Shown in pieces: positions 11,243 to 24,389 of a stretch of 64,000 nt of DNA. Source of the DNA: Archegozetes longisetosus (taxonomy: Eukaryota; Arthropoda; Arachnida; Sarcoptiformes; Trhypochthoniidae). Every line of letters begins with the position of its first letter. Positions within the stretch are counted from its first letter, which is position 1. The notes below the pieces were generated by a model. That model searched no databases. It saw nothing but the letters and a program-made list of their open reading frames with translations, and had not been told where the DNA came from. Both the position numbers and the translations under genes were made by a program. The stretch is taken from assembly GCA_018873245.2 (NCBI GenBank), contig JAEMBT020000009.1:17267794-17331793 (forward strand). Direction: 5' to 3'.

Positions 11243-12552
11243 ATGACTCAACAAATCTCAACAAATTTCACATTAACTGATAAGAATTTGACATCTATTG
11301 ATATAAATAATACTTTTACTAATTCTAGTTATTTGATAGAACTGTTGAAATCATTTCGTCAAAAGTATAATAAGCCATTAAGTACTGAAGAACTGTTGAA
11401 GAATATTCTGATTGTTTGTTGTTATTCTCTTATTGTGATTATATCTCTTTTGGGAAATTTATTAGTTGTAAAAGTGGTAGTGTTTGGAAAGAAGAAAATG
11501 TATACAACAACTAATATATTGATTGCGAGTTTGGCCTTTTCTGATATTATCATGACTTCATTCAATATACCATTTAATGTGATTCGATTATTACGAGATT
11601 CGTGGCCTTTTGGTAGTTTTCTATGTATTTCGGTACCCTTTGTTCAGGTCACTTGTGTTTATGTCAGTACTTTTACTATGACTGTTATTGCATATCACAG
11701 ATGGTGGACACTCAGGAGTACTCTATCGAAATCTCTGTCTTCTATTCAGTTATCGATTATAATTGGATCCGTTTGGTTGTTGGCCTCTTTATTATCACTA
11801 CCACACTCAATATTCAATAAGACAGTTACAATTCCGACAGTTAAAAATTTTGTTCGATGTTATGTTGATTATCCTGATGTAAACTTTGATTTTGGGCTTT
11901 GGCTTTCAGTCGAAACGTTCACAACTCAATATTTAATACCCTTAAGTATAACGATATGGCTTTATGTGAAAATTGGACACATTGTGTCAAAACAAGGAAC
12001 AATTGCCGGTCAGTCGAATGATGAGAGAAGAAGAATTCAATCAGAAGCTCGTAAGAAACGAATAATTATGTTGGTGTTAGTGGTCGCTGCATTTGCCATT
12101 TGTTGGTTAGTATAACTCAACTGAGAACTAAAATGTTTTAAACTGATAAGTTAATTAATGATAATTTCATTGATTTGATTGTGAAACTTAAGGTTTCCAT
12201 TAAATACATATCATCTTTTGGTGGATTTTGGACTAATTTCTCGTCACTTTAATATATTTGTTTTGTGTCACTGGTTTGCGATGTCATCTGTTTGGTTAGT
12301 CCAGTAATATTTAAATTAAATTATTTGAGTTTTTCATTTATCTCATGTCTCGATGTTTGTTAAATTTTTTACAGTTACAATCCATTCATCTACTGTTATC
12401 TGAACTCGAGTTTCAGAAAAGGTGCTAAAAAATTATATCAGTTTATGCTTTGTTGGAAGCAGTCACAAACAACTGAAGAAAATGTTAACATTAGTAGTAT
12501 TCTTCGTATGACAGATTTGAATAGAATAGAAATGACACACACAGAAGGCTAG
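11243..12552 (+). CDS. class A neuropeptide-type GPCR, copy 1 (3 exons)
   Basis: A seven-helix plasma-membrane receptor of 380 aa. I read exons 11243-12105, 12193-12294 and 12375-12552. Both introns (87 and 80 bp) are phase 2 with GTTAGT donors, and splicing restores CWFP in TM6 and VCYNPFIY in TM7. Landmarks: N-glycosylation sequons near residues 8, 15, 22 and 27; GN in TM1 (71-72); LAFSD in TM2 (97-101); Cys128 and Cys206 for the loop disulfide; Trp178 in TM4; Pro233 in TM5; a basic third loop (262-273); CWFP 287-290; HWFAMSSVCYNPFIYC 314-329; and a short Ser/Thr tail. This TM7 pattern is typical of the NPY/RYamide/GPR83 peptide-receptor group; the ligand is unknown. Oddity: the DRY motif reads HRW (152-154). 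The ATG follows a conserved TATA-like box. Reading on through intron 1 stops at 12113-12115, so an exon-1-only model would lack TM7. Confidence 0.9.
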
Positions 12553-12884
12553 AATTTTAAAATTGAAATAAGTCTGAAGGGTCCTATCGACCCGTTAAAA
12601 ACGCTACATATGTTTTATTGATAGGCTATGTTATATTATATGAATTCCAGCATAATATATCGTTACGAATACTTCATATCTTAAATTAGTTTGAAATTTA
12701 CTTTGGAGGTGTCATGGTGACAAAGATGGCACAAAATTCTAAAATTTGTTTTTCAAAATTGATAGAATTTGAAAGTGAGATTTCATATGTGTTACATTTT
12801 CTGTTAGTTCATTTAATTCGTTTGATACTTATCAAAGCAAATGTGTTTAGTTGGAGAAACTTTTAGACGTGTATGCGCACTCGT

Positions 12885-12984
12885 ATATAAACCCGGTTTA
12901 AGTCTAAAATCAGACTTAAACTTCATGTACGCATAAGTTTAAGGCGAGTTTCGACGCTTAGTTTTAGGCAAACCGGGTTTATAT
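12885..12984. mobile_element. short palindromic MITE
   Basis: Inverted repeats TATATAAACCCGGTTT (12885-12900) and AAACCGGGTTTATATA (12969-12984) enclose about 68 bp, which contains further small inverted repeats (AAGTCTAAAATCAGACTTAA). TATA-rich ends fit TA target duplication. It lies 330 bp downstream of the receptor gene. Confidence 0.55.
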
Positions 12985-15276
12985 ACAATCTATATACTGT
13001 CTATTTTAAACTAAACTCAAATCCTTATAACAATTTTTCTTTATTATTACTCATGAATCAGAACTTACTAATGAGTAAGTTTAAAACATATAAAACAAAT
13101 TTTGATCAATTGGTCATTGATTTCGAATTAAGAACACTTTTAATCATAAAAATAGTGTTCACAATAAAAGAGAATTTTTATTTTGAAAACTCATTTATTA
13201 ACTAAATCTTGTGATAAAGTTAGAGCTGAATTTTTTGAAAAATTTGATGAACTGGATTTGAAAAACTGGAAGTGTAGCGAATAAAAAGCATAATAGGCGA
13301 CCCATGTCTTGACACCAATGAAGTTGAAGAATTGAATGAAAGTTTTAGACAGAACCCTCAAAAATGTCTCACTGATGGGTCAGCAGATCTGAAAATATCA
13401 AGTTCCGCCTGCAGAGAAGGGGCGACAATTTTGAATTCATTTCCATGTCGAGTCACTTGTGTTACATATCTAAACTAGTTTTGTAAGATTATAGTTCATT
13501 ATTAAAGGTTTATTCTCAAACATTCAAATTTCAGTAAATGAGTAAGCGATTTAACTTTTGACTCACATTTCCAAAAGCAATAAAGTGTTAACTACAAAAT
13601 CTGAGTTTTGTTTTAAAAAAGGACAGTATATACGATCTTAACCATTTAGGCGTAAGACCTGTTCTAATACTGTTTTATTATAACTTTCGCTCAAAAACTA
13701 GTCTTATGATTTTCAGTTTTCAATACAATCAATCACATTGTCATAAATATTTTATAGACTCCGAAATCGAAGCTTTTTAAGAATTATTTGCAGTAGAGAA
13801 TTTTCATTAGATTGTATTTAAAAAAAATAATTATAAGTTTCAGAGTAAAAGTTGAAATAATACAATAGAAATAAAACAGATTCTATGCCTAAAACATTAG
13901 AATTAGAATTATTGCTAAAAGTGTTAAATGTATTTGTGAGCTCAACACATTTTACATTGATAAATATCCCGGAGGAGTTAAGTGGACTGACGAAAACTGG
14001 GTCTAACTTCGAAATAAAACTGATTTTAGTTTTTATAGAATCTCCTAATCGGCGACTATAATATTATTATCTTTGCTTGTCTCGTTAGGTCGTCGCAACC
14101 TTTATAGAACCCTATGGGGCTAACAAGTTATAAAAAATAGGTCCTTCGGGAAATTTTAGACATCTAGAGCTAGTTCTTTGTTCTCGGTTAGGACTTTCAG
14201 ATCTATCTCGATAAAAAGATGACTAAATATTTAATCCGTTTAATCAAAAAGTTTTATCTGTGAAATATTCTAGAGTTGAAAAAAATCTCTCCTGAGATCT
14301 GCCACATGAATCAAACTTTTGAAGAACTGTCTTCGCAGTACTCACCTCAGGCTTTGATAAAGTATTAAGTTTTAGAGATTAAATGTGTAATGTTTAGAGA
14401 GAAGTGAAAAATCAACTTTAAACCCTTTGGTTATAGGAGATAAGAAATTATCACATTTTGTATGACAAAACTTACTCTTTGAAATATTTCTCAATGAAAA
14501 TATTTAACAATTTATTGCAATTTTGTCCACAAAAACTTTGTTGATAGAAAAATCTTATAAGCATTTACAGATAATTCGATATATCAATATAATAGCAAAA
14601 TTCAAAGTTTTATTTCTTAAGATTTGAGTAATAAATAAAACAAGTAATCCACACTTTTGGTTTTGTTCAAAATGAGTAGTTTTTCGTCACTCAATAAGAT
14701 TTATTTTTCTTATCTCATTCCAAAAGTTTATTTTAATAAAGTAATTCAAACTGATGAATAATTAAGTTCTACAATTTCTACATTAAACATGTTTTCAATC
14801 CGTAGTTTTAAGTTAGGCAGCCTAACTTAGGTTAGATTTAAGTCCTGTTCTCTAAGACAGTTTTTCAAAAGTTTTATTCACATTGTCTGGCATACAAAGG
14901 CAGAAGTCCTTAGAACTATCGATTAGAAAGTTCTAGTAAACTCAGATCAATTTTATTTTGGAGACAATATTTGAAATTTTATGAAAATTCTGTTTGTCAA
15001 TTTCCATGGTTTAGCGAAAAACGAATTTTTGAACTTTTGTCAATATTTTACTATCGTTATAAAAATATTCGAGAGACTTATTATTTGCTGAAATTTACAC
15101 AATCATCTGCTAATCAATAATATAATAATTAACGTAATTTTCATAAATTACAAGCCATAAATTGAATTCGATACTCATTGTTTAGACATAATATCTAAAG
15201 CTTATAAAAATATTTTCTCCTAAAGAATATCTGCAAAATAGTTAATGGAAAAACATTTCTAAAGTTATATAAATGT
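12985..15276. other. intergenic, no firm gene
   Basis: Apart from the weak open frame at 13278-13478, no coding sequence or element was recognised. Confidence 0.4.
13278..13478 (+). other. unidentified open frame, possible relic exon
   Basis: A 66-codon open frame, without an ATG near its start, reads with unusually ordinary amino-acid composition for this AT-rich DNA (for example GDPCLDTNEVEELNESF and CLTDGSADLKISSSACREG). The DNA is locally richer in G+C. I do not recognise a family. It could be a fragment of a mobile-element protein, a relic exon, or chance. Confidence 0.2.
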
Positions 15277-15780
15277 TATATTTTGCCGATAATAGAGTAC
15301 AGCCATAACTGTTGCGTTCCAAATAATACCCAATCAGATCTAATTGAAGAAATTCAGAAAAAGATAACTAAATATATTTGTCATAAATTAGGAGAAACTA
15401 ATTTAAATTATTGTAAAAGACTTGAACTTTTAAATATTAAATCATTAAAATTCAGACGTGAATTGAATGCTCTGAAATTTGTTTTTAATATTAGAATAAG
15501 ATGTCCAAAAGTTCCAGGAAAATGGTAAAAATATTTTGAATTTTATAATACCAGCAGAAACGGTACTTTTCTAAGAATTCCAATGAAACATAAGTCTTTA
15601 AGCGATAAAAACTATTTCATGTATTGTATAAAACTTTTTAATTCATTGCCTAAACATATACGGAATGAATGTAAATTTACAACTTTTGTAAATCATGTAT
15701 ATCAACACTTATAATATGATTACAACTCGTTATGTAATTCATTGCATATTTGCTAAATAAAAATTAATAATAATAATAAT
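15277..15780 (+). mobile_element. 5'-truncated non-LTR retrotransposon (LINE) 3' end
   Basis: The plus strand encodes the extreme C-terminus of a LINE reverse-transcriptase ORF of the CR1/Jockey-like type. It starts at the block PIIEYSHNCCVPN, which matches the thumb-adjacent motif seen in such ORFs, and continues through IQKKITKYICHKL and LNYCKRLELLNIKSLKFRR to CIKLFNSLPKHIRNE. It ends at a TAA near 15713. One in-frame stop (15526-15528) interrupts it. After a short 3'UTR the sequence ends in AATAAAAATTAATAATAATAATAAT, a simple-repeat tail typical of several LINE clades. Truncation at the 5' side, leaving about 500 bp, is the common dead-on-arrival form. Target duplications were not identified. 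Confidence 0.75.
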
Positions 15781-18700
15781 GTAGAACTATGATTTTGAAA
15801 AGAGATTCGAAAATTTGATGTCAAGTGCTTCAATTAAAGGTTTCAATTAAAAGGACATGAAGAGCATCATGAAGAGCAACTTCGTCAATTATGAAAAACT
15901 TGTCATTTGGCTAAATTAGTACTAAATAAAATTAATTTATAGAAAGTTCAAGATATGTTTTTAAATTAATCAGAAACTTAAGTCTAAAAGATTGAATTCC
16001 CCATTTAAATAGTAATCTACTATTCAATTTAATCAAGTTTCATTTTATCTTCGGGCAATTTTGTTGTTATCTGTCAATTTTTCGTTGATTTCCTCCAGAT
16101 TAACTCTTATTTTTCATAGTCCTTCAAATAATAGAAAATTTGTTGTTTACAAAAAGTACAAGAATAAAAACCTTATACTTCAAAATAAATTAGAATTGAA
16201 GAAGTTTTCACAAAATGCAACTCAAATTTGAATGAAGATTTTCTCGAAGTTGACATTTAAATTACTCATAAGTATCTTTCAAGACGAAAACAGATTTTTT
16301 TCATTCTGTTCACAAAAATGAGCAGATAAGTGTCATTTAGTTTTGAAACTATTTTGCTTCTTCTGTTCTTCTTTCGCCCAAAATTCTAAATTGATATTCA
16401 GTTCGCTTATAATGCTCTGAATTTCTTTGCTTTTTTCAATGACAAATTTTACAATTGGTTTCAAAAGCTAAACAACTTTTTCTAATTTTGATAATAGCGA
16501 GGCATGTTTTGCAATAATATTTGCAAAAAAAGCACTGAAGAAATAATGAGTGATTTGTAAAGCTCATTTCTTTCTATTCAAAATGCTAAGACTGAAGTAA
16601 GATATACATTTATAAAGTTTCTCATGAATTTTATAGACTCTCATGTGTTGAGTAGCGAAATTGATATGTTTCACTAGTATGCACAGGAAACTATTGCATA
16701 TTAATGAAGCAGGACATCCGCAATCATTAATAATAGAATCTAAGGACTGTGAGTATGAGATGATCAATTACTGTAATTGAGTAAGGCCTGAGTGCTATTG
16801 AGTGATAAGCATGTACAAATCCCTTCTATTAATGACACGGATTGAAGATTATATTTAACAAATACAGATTCTTGAATATTGATTCTAGAGAGTGAGAGGA
16901 ATGTCAATCGGACTTCATTCATGGAAGAAAAGAGCTAACAATAGATAACGAGTTAAATGAACTATGAAATCTTAGCTCATATGATAAAACCAGCCTTAAC
17001 ATCCGTTCTGATCTAATCAGAATTGTCAGTTGCGACTTTTAAAAATTTGTTAGGAAGCTTTAATGTATACTTTTAGAGTCAATTTCGATTTAAAAATAGA
17101 TTTAAATTTGAGAACAAGAAAACTTAAACTTGTTTTTAAGCTAATGTTAAATTATTCATAGATAACGGATAAAAATATAATTAAATTCTATTAATAATCA
17201 AATACAGATACTACCAAACTGAAAAGTAAAGTCAAACATTCAGGTCTATACTTTGTGTATGACGAAGATTTTTAATTAGAAACTGTATTACAGCTAAGTC
17301 GTAACACTTATTTGTTTTATTACTCACAAAGGTAAGTGCTGAATAGATGTGAATCATGTTTTCACTTTAACTCTTCTCATCGTTCAGCTCTTTTTTTAAG
17401 CTGCAAATAAGGGTTTTATCTAATGCGCAGCTTTGAATTAATTGTTCATATTACTAACATGATGACGATATATAATCAATGCAGTCAAATAATTTAAGTA
17501 ATATACAGTGAAGTATATATTTTAAATGAAGTTTGACTTTACTCTTGAATTTGATAATATATCCTAATCTTTTCCTAAACCCTAATCTGTCAAATCTAAT
17601 GAGGAACATTAGTTTAAAAATTAATATAACTCGCGTTTTATAAGAGTAGATTTCAATAAAAAACTGACTTGGATAAGTCCCTGCTTTGATAAATTTTGTT
17701 CTGGCTTGACTTCAGGGAAGGGTGGTAACACTAGACAGAATGCATGGTTAATTTAAGATTGTAAGCTTTCCATTAGTCTTCCATTTTTCATTAATTTTAA
17801 TTATTTTTCGGGCTTGTTCTTTGCATTCGAGATAGATTCTAGATTTTTAAAAACTGATACCATTCAATATTAAAATTAAACAATATTTTGGTAATCAGTG
17901 TTTTATATATATTTTTCAGATAACATGCACCTTCAAAAAGTAATTATATGAAACCATTTTTCAAAAATCACTGGAGGGCTCGGATTATGAATTTTTTTTT
18001 AATATTGATTATAATGATAATTTGACAGGAGTTACAAAATAAATGACATATCAGAGTGTGCAGTATTAGGACAAGCGTCTAACTCAATTTGAAGTTCTGA
18101 TGTTCAAAGATTTGTAGTAATAAATTTCTTTGTAAAAACTGAGTAATTAATCACAATGTTTCTTCAGTGAAAGTGCATAATTTCAATCTATAAGTTATTA
18201 TTAATAATTGAAGCCAAAACTAAATCTATGAAACAAATTAAATTTAACAGCAAAAGACGTCATGCTTTGCTCAACCAATTCAAACATTAGATTAATATTA
18301 ATTTATTAATACATATGTTAACATCTCTATTGAGTGCGAACATTGTCAAAACACATTACTTTACAACACTTTTGATATTAAATCATAACTTAATTTTTAC
18401 TTAAAATTATAGCTTCTATGAATACAATATTCAAATATTCGAATTAAAATACATTAAATTTGATTTAGATTTCAATTGACCGATTTCACGAAATTTGTTG
18501 TATTTGTTTTCATTAATAACAATACCAATTAAGAGCTTATATTTTTAATAATGTGGCTATTATTCCCTGAACGCCTGAAATTGACCAAAAAGAATCTGAA
18601 GCACGTTTATTAATTGCGCCCACATAACGATTTAGAACTTACTAGCACTGTAAAGTTAGTTTCCCTGCAATGCTAACCAAGTTCCTATATAAAGGAATGA

Positions 18701-21700
18701 GATTTAAAGTTTCAGATTTATAACCTGAATCCTGCATTAAGCCTTTGACAAAAGATTTAGCATAATTACTTTTTGTGTTTAGAAAATCAGGAATATTCAT
18801 AAATTTATGGAAAGAAGAGATTCTATAAAATAATCAGAATGTGTTCAATAATTTACCTATTGATCTGAATTCGAAAATTCAATTACGAACCATTTCATGG
18901 CAATACATTCGCAAGTTGCTAAAAAGTGCAAGTAGTTCATATTAATTAGCTCTTGAATAATAAATGAAGCATTAATTTGGTTCTAACTACCAATAGTATA
19001 ACACAGTTCTCCTCTCTTAACATAGTATATAAAAATAAGCAAATAAGAATTTGCTAGAAAAATTTTGACTAGAATCAAGGCATTATTAGAGCATTATTGA
19101 TTGTTTCTTAGATAAAATTAATAGCAACAATAGTGTCATTTGTATGATTTCTCTGTATATGTCTTAATCTTTCAACGAATTTATTAGACAAAATTATTTT
19201 AATAATAGTAAAATAATTATTTTAAATGATTGAGTTATTCTATTCAGAATAACAATAATCTAACTATTTTTCATAATTTAAAGTTTTTATGGTCAAAATA
19301 TTGATTTAGATGAATTTGAAAATTTCCAAACTTCCTTACTTGAGTTACAATCATTTTCAAGTACAAACGCAGGATTTATTCTTGAGACATGGTACGCAAA
19401 CTTTCAGGGAATTTTTAGTTAACTAATGTACGTATTACTGACCAATTCACATGGAACCTTGTACTCACAATTAGATTCGTATTTACTAAAATTAGTATCT
19501 ACTTAATACTTATTAGATTGAGAAAAAGTTATCAAATTTTCCCGCTGTCTATAGGTCATATGAGAGGCTGTATACAATGTCTCCTGCAAAAATTAATTCC
19601 ATTATTGTACTTAACCTCATTGCATAAGAGTTTTACTTCTAAATCTTCGAAAAAGTTCTACTCATTACCAAAAGCGATAATTAGCAGTTAGCCAGTAGAT
19701 AATTTAACCTAAAGAACCTAATGCTGTAAACAAGTGCTGTAAAATCGCATTAACTCATCGGTTAACTATAAAAAATTACTAATTCTCCAAGTGTAGTTCT
19801 GTTCAGATTATTTATCAGTGCCATGTGCGGCACTAATTTAGTTTATTCTAATTAGTAAGACTAGTGTTTCTCGAGATCTAAAGATTAATTTCTAAGCGCT
19901 TATAAACATCAAATAATGATCTATTTTTGAAAGATCTTAATTAAATCATTTTTGGCATGAATTCAAAATATTAGGGATGAATAATAAATGATGTAAATAA
20001 ATTATGATAAATATTAGCAAAATAGTCGTTAAAAGCAAAAACTAAATTCTAAATGTGGTATTTCTTGTATTCAGTTTTTTCACATTAAATTCGTTTATCC
20101 TTTCAGACAGCTGACCTTAATTAGTTTTGAGTTTGACCTTTGTTAATATATTTAAATCCGTAATCTTATCAGAAGAAATTGTATTTCAAACAAAGGATTT
20201 ATGTTTCATGGAAGGCTCTAAATTGGATTTAATATTTCAACACAAAGAAACTTTAGAACAAACCATAAGATTCTGAAGGCTTTGATTTCGAGAGTTCTGA
20301 CTAAGTACCAACGTATTAAAGGAAAAGATATAGAGCTCAAAGTAAATTATTTGTACGGATAACTTAAAAATAGACTTGTTTGAACTTTTGAATAGAAAAG
20401 GTTAGACTACTTTTTTGTTTAATTTTCTACCAAAATAACAGATAAATACTTTTGCTATTAATAGTTCAAGTTAGAGTTATTGATTGTGCAAAATGCACTC
20501 TCGCAACTCTATGTACAGCACTGAGTGATTTCTTAATTCGCACGACTCTACAGAACAATACATTTTCGTTAAGACGTTTTGAAATTGTCTATAAACATAA
20601 GTCAACATTAACCGCTTCTCGAATTTTCGAAAGAGTCAATAGGATTCGCGTTTGCTACTCTAACAATACCTAAATCTGTTCTTAATTTGTTTTGCGCCAA
20701 CGGCCAATTATCGTTAAATTCACAAAAGTATTTCTGTCATCTAGACATTTTAAAATAATATTTTAGATGCGAATGAATGAAACTTGAATAAAATCACTCA
20801 ATAAAAACTTTATTTAACATGATTGGACTTAAATACAATCCATACTTTTGAGGTACAAAATTGCGGTTCAAAGAGTATTCAAAGGACTGATGCACTTTAG
20901 TCTCTCTTGGGATATGAGTTTCGCAAACATTAAATATGAGATATTTCTTATTTTCTTAGGAAAAGTTAAAAATTTTTATAAATAAATTTTGATATCCTAA
21001 AAGTGGGAGTTTTTAATGTACAGCTTTAGACCTGGACTGGAGACTTGATATCCCTAAGCATCAGATTAGTGCATATCTTCAACTTTGAATAGGAAAAATA
21101 ATCGAGGGAAGAAATACATTTTTTGCTTTAATGGCTGAATTCAGAAGATTTTGTGGCATTAAGACTTTGTTTCTATTATTATAGTTTCTGAAAGTAAATA
21201 ACAGATTCGTCAAGAGTTCCAGATTTCATTCTAAGATTTTACTTAGACTAGACTTTAGAAAGCTTTACTAATTCATAATATTAATTTATTATCGAAGAAA
21301 GCACAGTTGAGCATTAAAACAGATTATGGAGCTCGGAGATCTGAAAGGTGACTCATAAAATTTTGAAAAATTAATCTACGGTCATACTCGTGATATCTAT
21401 TAAATAACAAAATTTGAAGTGGTTGTACCCCTAACGACTGAATCAAAGATCAACAAACTCTCTATTCCTAAAGTTGATGATTTCAGAGAAGCTAACCGAT
21501 AAGAGTATTCTGTCCGATACAGGAGAAATTGAGGCGTCCAGTCTTTTTCTGGAAATCAGATTTCAATCTTTCATATTAAACAAGTGAGGTCTGGTGACTC
21601 TATTTGATTCCAAAAGATATCCTCTAGTTTCATTTAATAGAAATAATCTTCATGAGCTTTCTTATTATATTAACTTTTAAGTTATTAAATAACAAATAAT

Positions 21701-22905
21701 TATTTCACTTATTCAATGATTGAATTCATATAGAGTATATATGCTAGAGTCATACGAATTTTGATGAGATTTTAGTACTTTAAAAGTGTGTCATTGGAAC
21801 TAATCTACATCACAGATTTAATACTCAAATCTGAGATAGATTAAATTATTGAGGATATTCGTGCAAATGATGCACAGAAGAATTCCAAAATTTTCTTAAT
21901 TTAAGTAACTTTCAAGATTCGAAAGCTTTTACAAAATGAACAAAAAAACCTTAATTGGTATTTTATTCAAATAAGTTTACTTTATAGTATCAGAATAGAT
22001 TCAGAGTAGTGTCAGAGCAGAAATATGTTAATTTTGAGATCACTCAATCTTCAACTAATAATTTGCTTTTAAGTATCAATTTTTAAAATATTATTATCTG
22101 TTAGAAAATTTTAAATTTAAAACGAAATACATTCTATTTGATTGCTTGTGATATACCATGTGATCCTAAAATTCAAATTTAAAAAGCACATTACATTTAT
22201 CTCTATTACTCATTGTTGAATAAATTCGTAACTTTTTTATCTTAAATACATTCTACGTATATAAATATATTCGACTCAGTTAGACGTTAATACTCATTGC
22301 ACTTTTGAGATATTTCAAACTATCTTATTATCATAACTGAAAATTAACTTAAAGTTTATCAATGATTCTTAAATTATTTAACGAACGATCTTTGACTAAG
22401 AACCGTTCAATCGATTATTTGAATAAAGACATTATTTTACAGACGTATGAATTGAACGGAAGATAATTTTCGATAGAATATCATTATATTACTAATTCTC
22501 AGAAAATATATTGAAATTTTCTTCAAGCTTTTTCTATCAGTTTCTGACTTACTTGCCCTGAAAGACTCGAAAATTATTTATTGTATGTTACGATAAAATA
22601 ATCTATAAATAAATTCTAATTAAAGAAATGAAATTTGGGCTCAGCTTCGCTTTGTTCATTAAGATATAATGCCCTGAACTACATAGTGACCAGTTTATTT
22701 TGTTATGGGCTGACAATTCTCGATGGAGACAAAATGCATTTGTGAGAAATATCATAAAGTCATCAAAGTTTGTGTGCTTATTAGATTTCCAGAAATGGAA
22801 ATATTTTTTTATTAAATTTATTTCTTGTAAAAAGCTCATGGCTAAAGCGAAAATAATTAATAAGAAAACATTATTAGATTATAAAAGTTATAATAATAAA
22901 GTAAA
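15781..22905. other. long intergenic stretch, no firm gene
   Basis: 7.1 kb of AT-rich DNA. Apart from the weak reading frame at 16333-16535 (minus), I recognise no transposase, long inverted repeat, exon or RNA gene. It is the emptiest part of the window together with 49.1-52.3 and 52.6-58.2 kb. Confidence 0.4.
16333..16535 (-). pseudogene. unidentified, possible coiled-coil relic
   Basis: The minus strand reads 66 codons with one internal TAG. It contains stretches such as LKPIVKFVIEKSKEIQSII and LNINLEFWAKEEQKKQNSF with charged, heptad-like composition, and ends at a TGA. No family is recognised. It may be a decayed exon or a piece of a mobile element; chance is a real alternative. Confidence 0.2.
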
Positions 22906-23575
22906 GGCTTGTGCAATATGTAAATTTACATTTTTAGTTTCCTGAATAAAACGAAAACACTAAACACATTTAATTGAAAATTTACCTAAAGCATAAATAT
23001 ATATAGAAGTAAAATTTTTACAATTTGTATAGCACTAACACCACTCCTTGACCCACAGCTTTCAATTTAGTCTTAAGGCCACTCATGAATTTTTTAACAC
23101 TTCTTTAGGTGATTGTTTTAGAGATGTTTTCAAGATTCGATTAAAGCCAAATTTTTAGGTTTCCTTTGTCGGCATTTGTAAATTTTCTTACATTCTGCGA
23201 GTATATATCGAATTCATAAAGCGCTACAGTAATGCTCCGAACTGTCCACAAGCCCGACCCATTGAGAAATTTTTGGCAGAATGTAAGAAAGTTTACAAAT
23301 GCTGACAAAATAAATCTAAAACCTTGACTGATTTTAAACGAATCTGGAAAAAGTCTCTAAAATAGCCGCCGAAGTGGTAAAATTTAATGCATGGCCTTAA
23401 GACTAAATTGAAAGCTGTAAGTCAAGGAGGGATGTTAGCGCCATACAAATTGTAAAAACTTTACTTCAATATATATTTACGCTTTAGATAAATTTTCATT
23501 TAAATGTGTTTAATACGTTTCATTTTATTCAGAAAGCTAAAAATGTAAATTTACTTATTGCACAAGCCTTATTAA
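22906..23575. mobile_element. long-arm foldback element
   Basis: Arms of about 300 bp (22906-23210 and 23270-23575) are inverted copies at perhaps 85-90% identity by eye. The ends read AAGGCTTGTGCAATA and its complement; matched inner blocks include GCTTTCAATTTAGTCTTAAG. The centre carries a second matched pair around TTTGTAAATTTTCTTACATTC. Coding was not seen; open frames here are mirrored in both arms. Target duplications are unclear. Confidence 0.7.
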
Positions 23576-24389
23576 AAAAGTTTACCGAATAGGTTTTAAG
23601 ATATTTTAGTTTACAAAATGATACTCTATTAATAGTAAAGATACATGAATTTTCGACATCATCTTGAAGCTCATGAATTTCAACTTTAATTTTCAGCATA
23701 TAGGAGAGCAAATTATAAAATGCCTTTCGATTGTCTTTTATCTTTTAAATTGTTTTTCTATACAGAGTTAACTACTTCAGAAAAACATTGAATTTTTCAA
23801 TTTTCAAGAGCTTTTCTAAATGGTCATGATAAAGAAACTAATATGTGAATTTTTAGAAACGAATATTAAATTCTTAGATGACTTTCAAATAAGGTTAACA
23901 TTGATTGTATAAGAAATGAGGTGTGTGGAATGGTCCGCTATACTATGGTTAATGGTACGACTGCCAGATCTCCCGTCTCCCGAGCTGAGACAGGATAGAA
24001 GGCTGTTTCTCCGATTTTAAACCAAATTCATTGAGCAAGAAATTGCTGAGAAGTAAAAATCAATAAAACAAAATACTTGGAAATAGAAGTTCAAGCTTTG
24101 AACTTTAGAGCACATACTTTTGTAAAGTATTCCAATAATACCTGTACTTCACTCACTTTCTTTAACAAAATTAATCCGTTATCTTAAACTAATCTTCAAA
24201 TGAAACATATTTTAAGATCAGTCTAAATACTGCAGTGTTAAGAATTTATATCAAGACTTCTTTGTTATCATTCTTAGTGATATATTTTTTGATAATTATT
24301 AAAAATAGTTGTGATAAAAATGAATTCTATGTTTATGCATATATTTAAAGTTGTTTAATGCACAAGAATATTAATGATAAAAGAATGCA
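23576..24389. other. intergenic, no gene seen
   Basis: No recognisable gene or element. A slightly G+C-richer patch (about 23925-24020) has no identity I can name. Confidence 0.45.

Larger units (their letters stand above)
10507..12620 (+). repeat. duplicated GPCR segment, copy 1
   Basis: This segment matches 40862-42965 in the same orientation. Similarity begins at a shared TTCGATTCAGAGAAGCGT just inside the left boundary and fades after GAAGGGTCCTA downstream of the receptor gene. Small indels are seen, for example about 12 bp near 10942 present here and absent in copy 2. Similarity is highest from about 11000 to 12550. It comprises the whole receptor gene with about 730 bp of upstream DNA. 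Confidence 0.9.

Noticed and set aside
11623..11820. 65-codon second frame inside GPCR exon 1 (same at 41972-42169)
   Set aside because: Shadow of the receptor frame; its conservation follows from the paralogues' DNA identity.
20452..20673. 73-codon plus frame
   Set aside because: No motif; starts at a non-ATG codon in both possible readings; no supporting context.
22603..22945. Opposed frames of 78 and 81 codons
   Set aside because: Overlapping antisense frames at the edge of a foldback; no motif.
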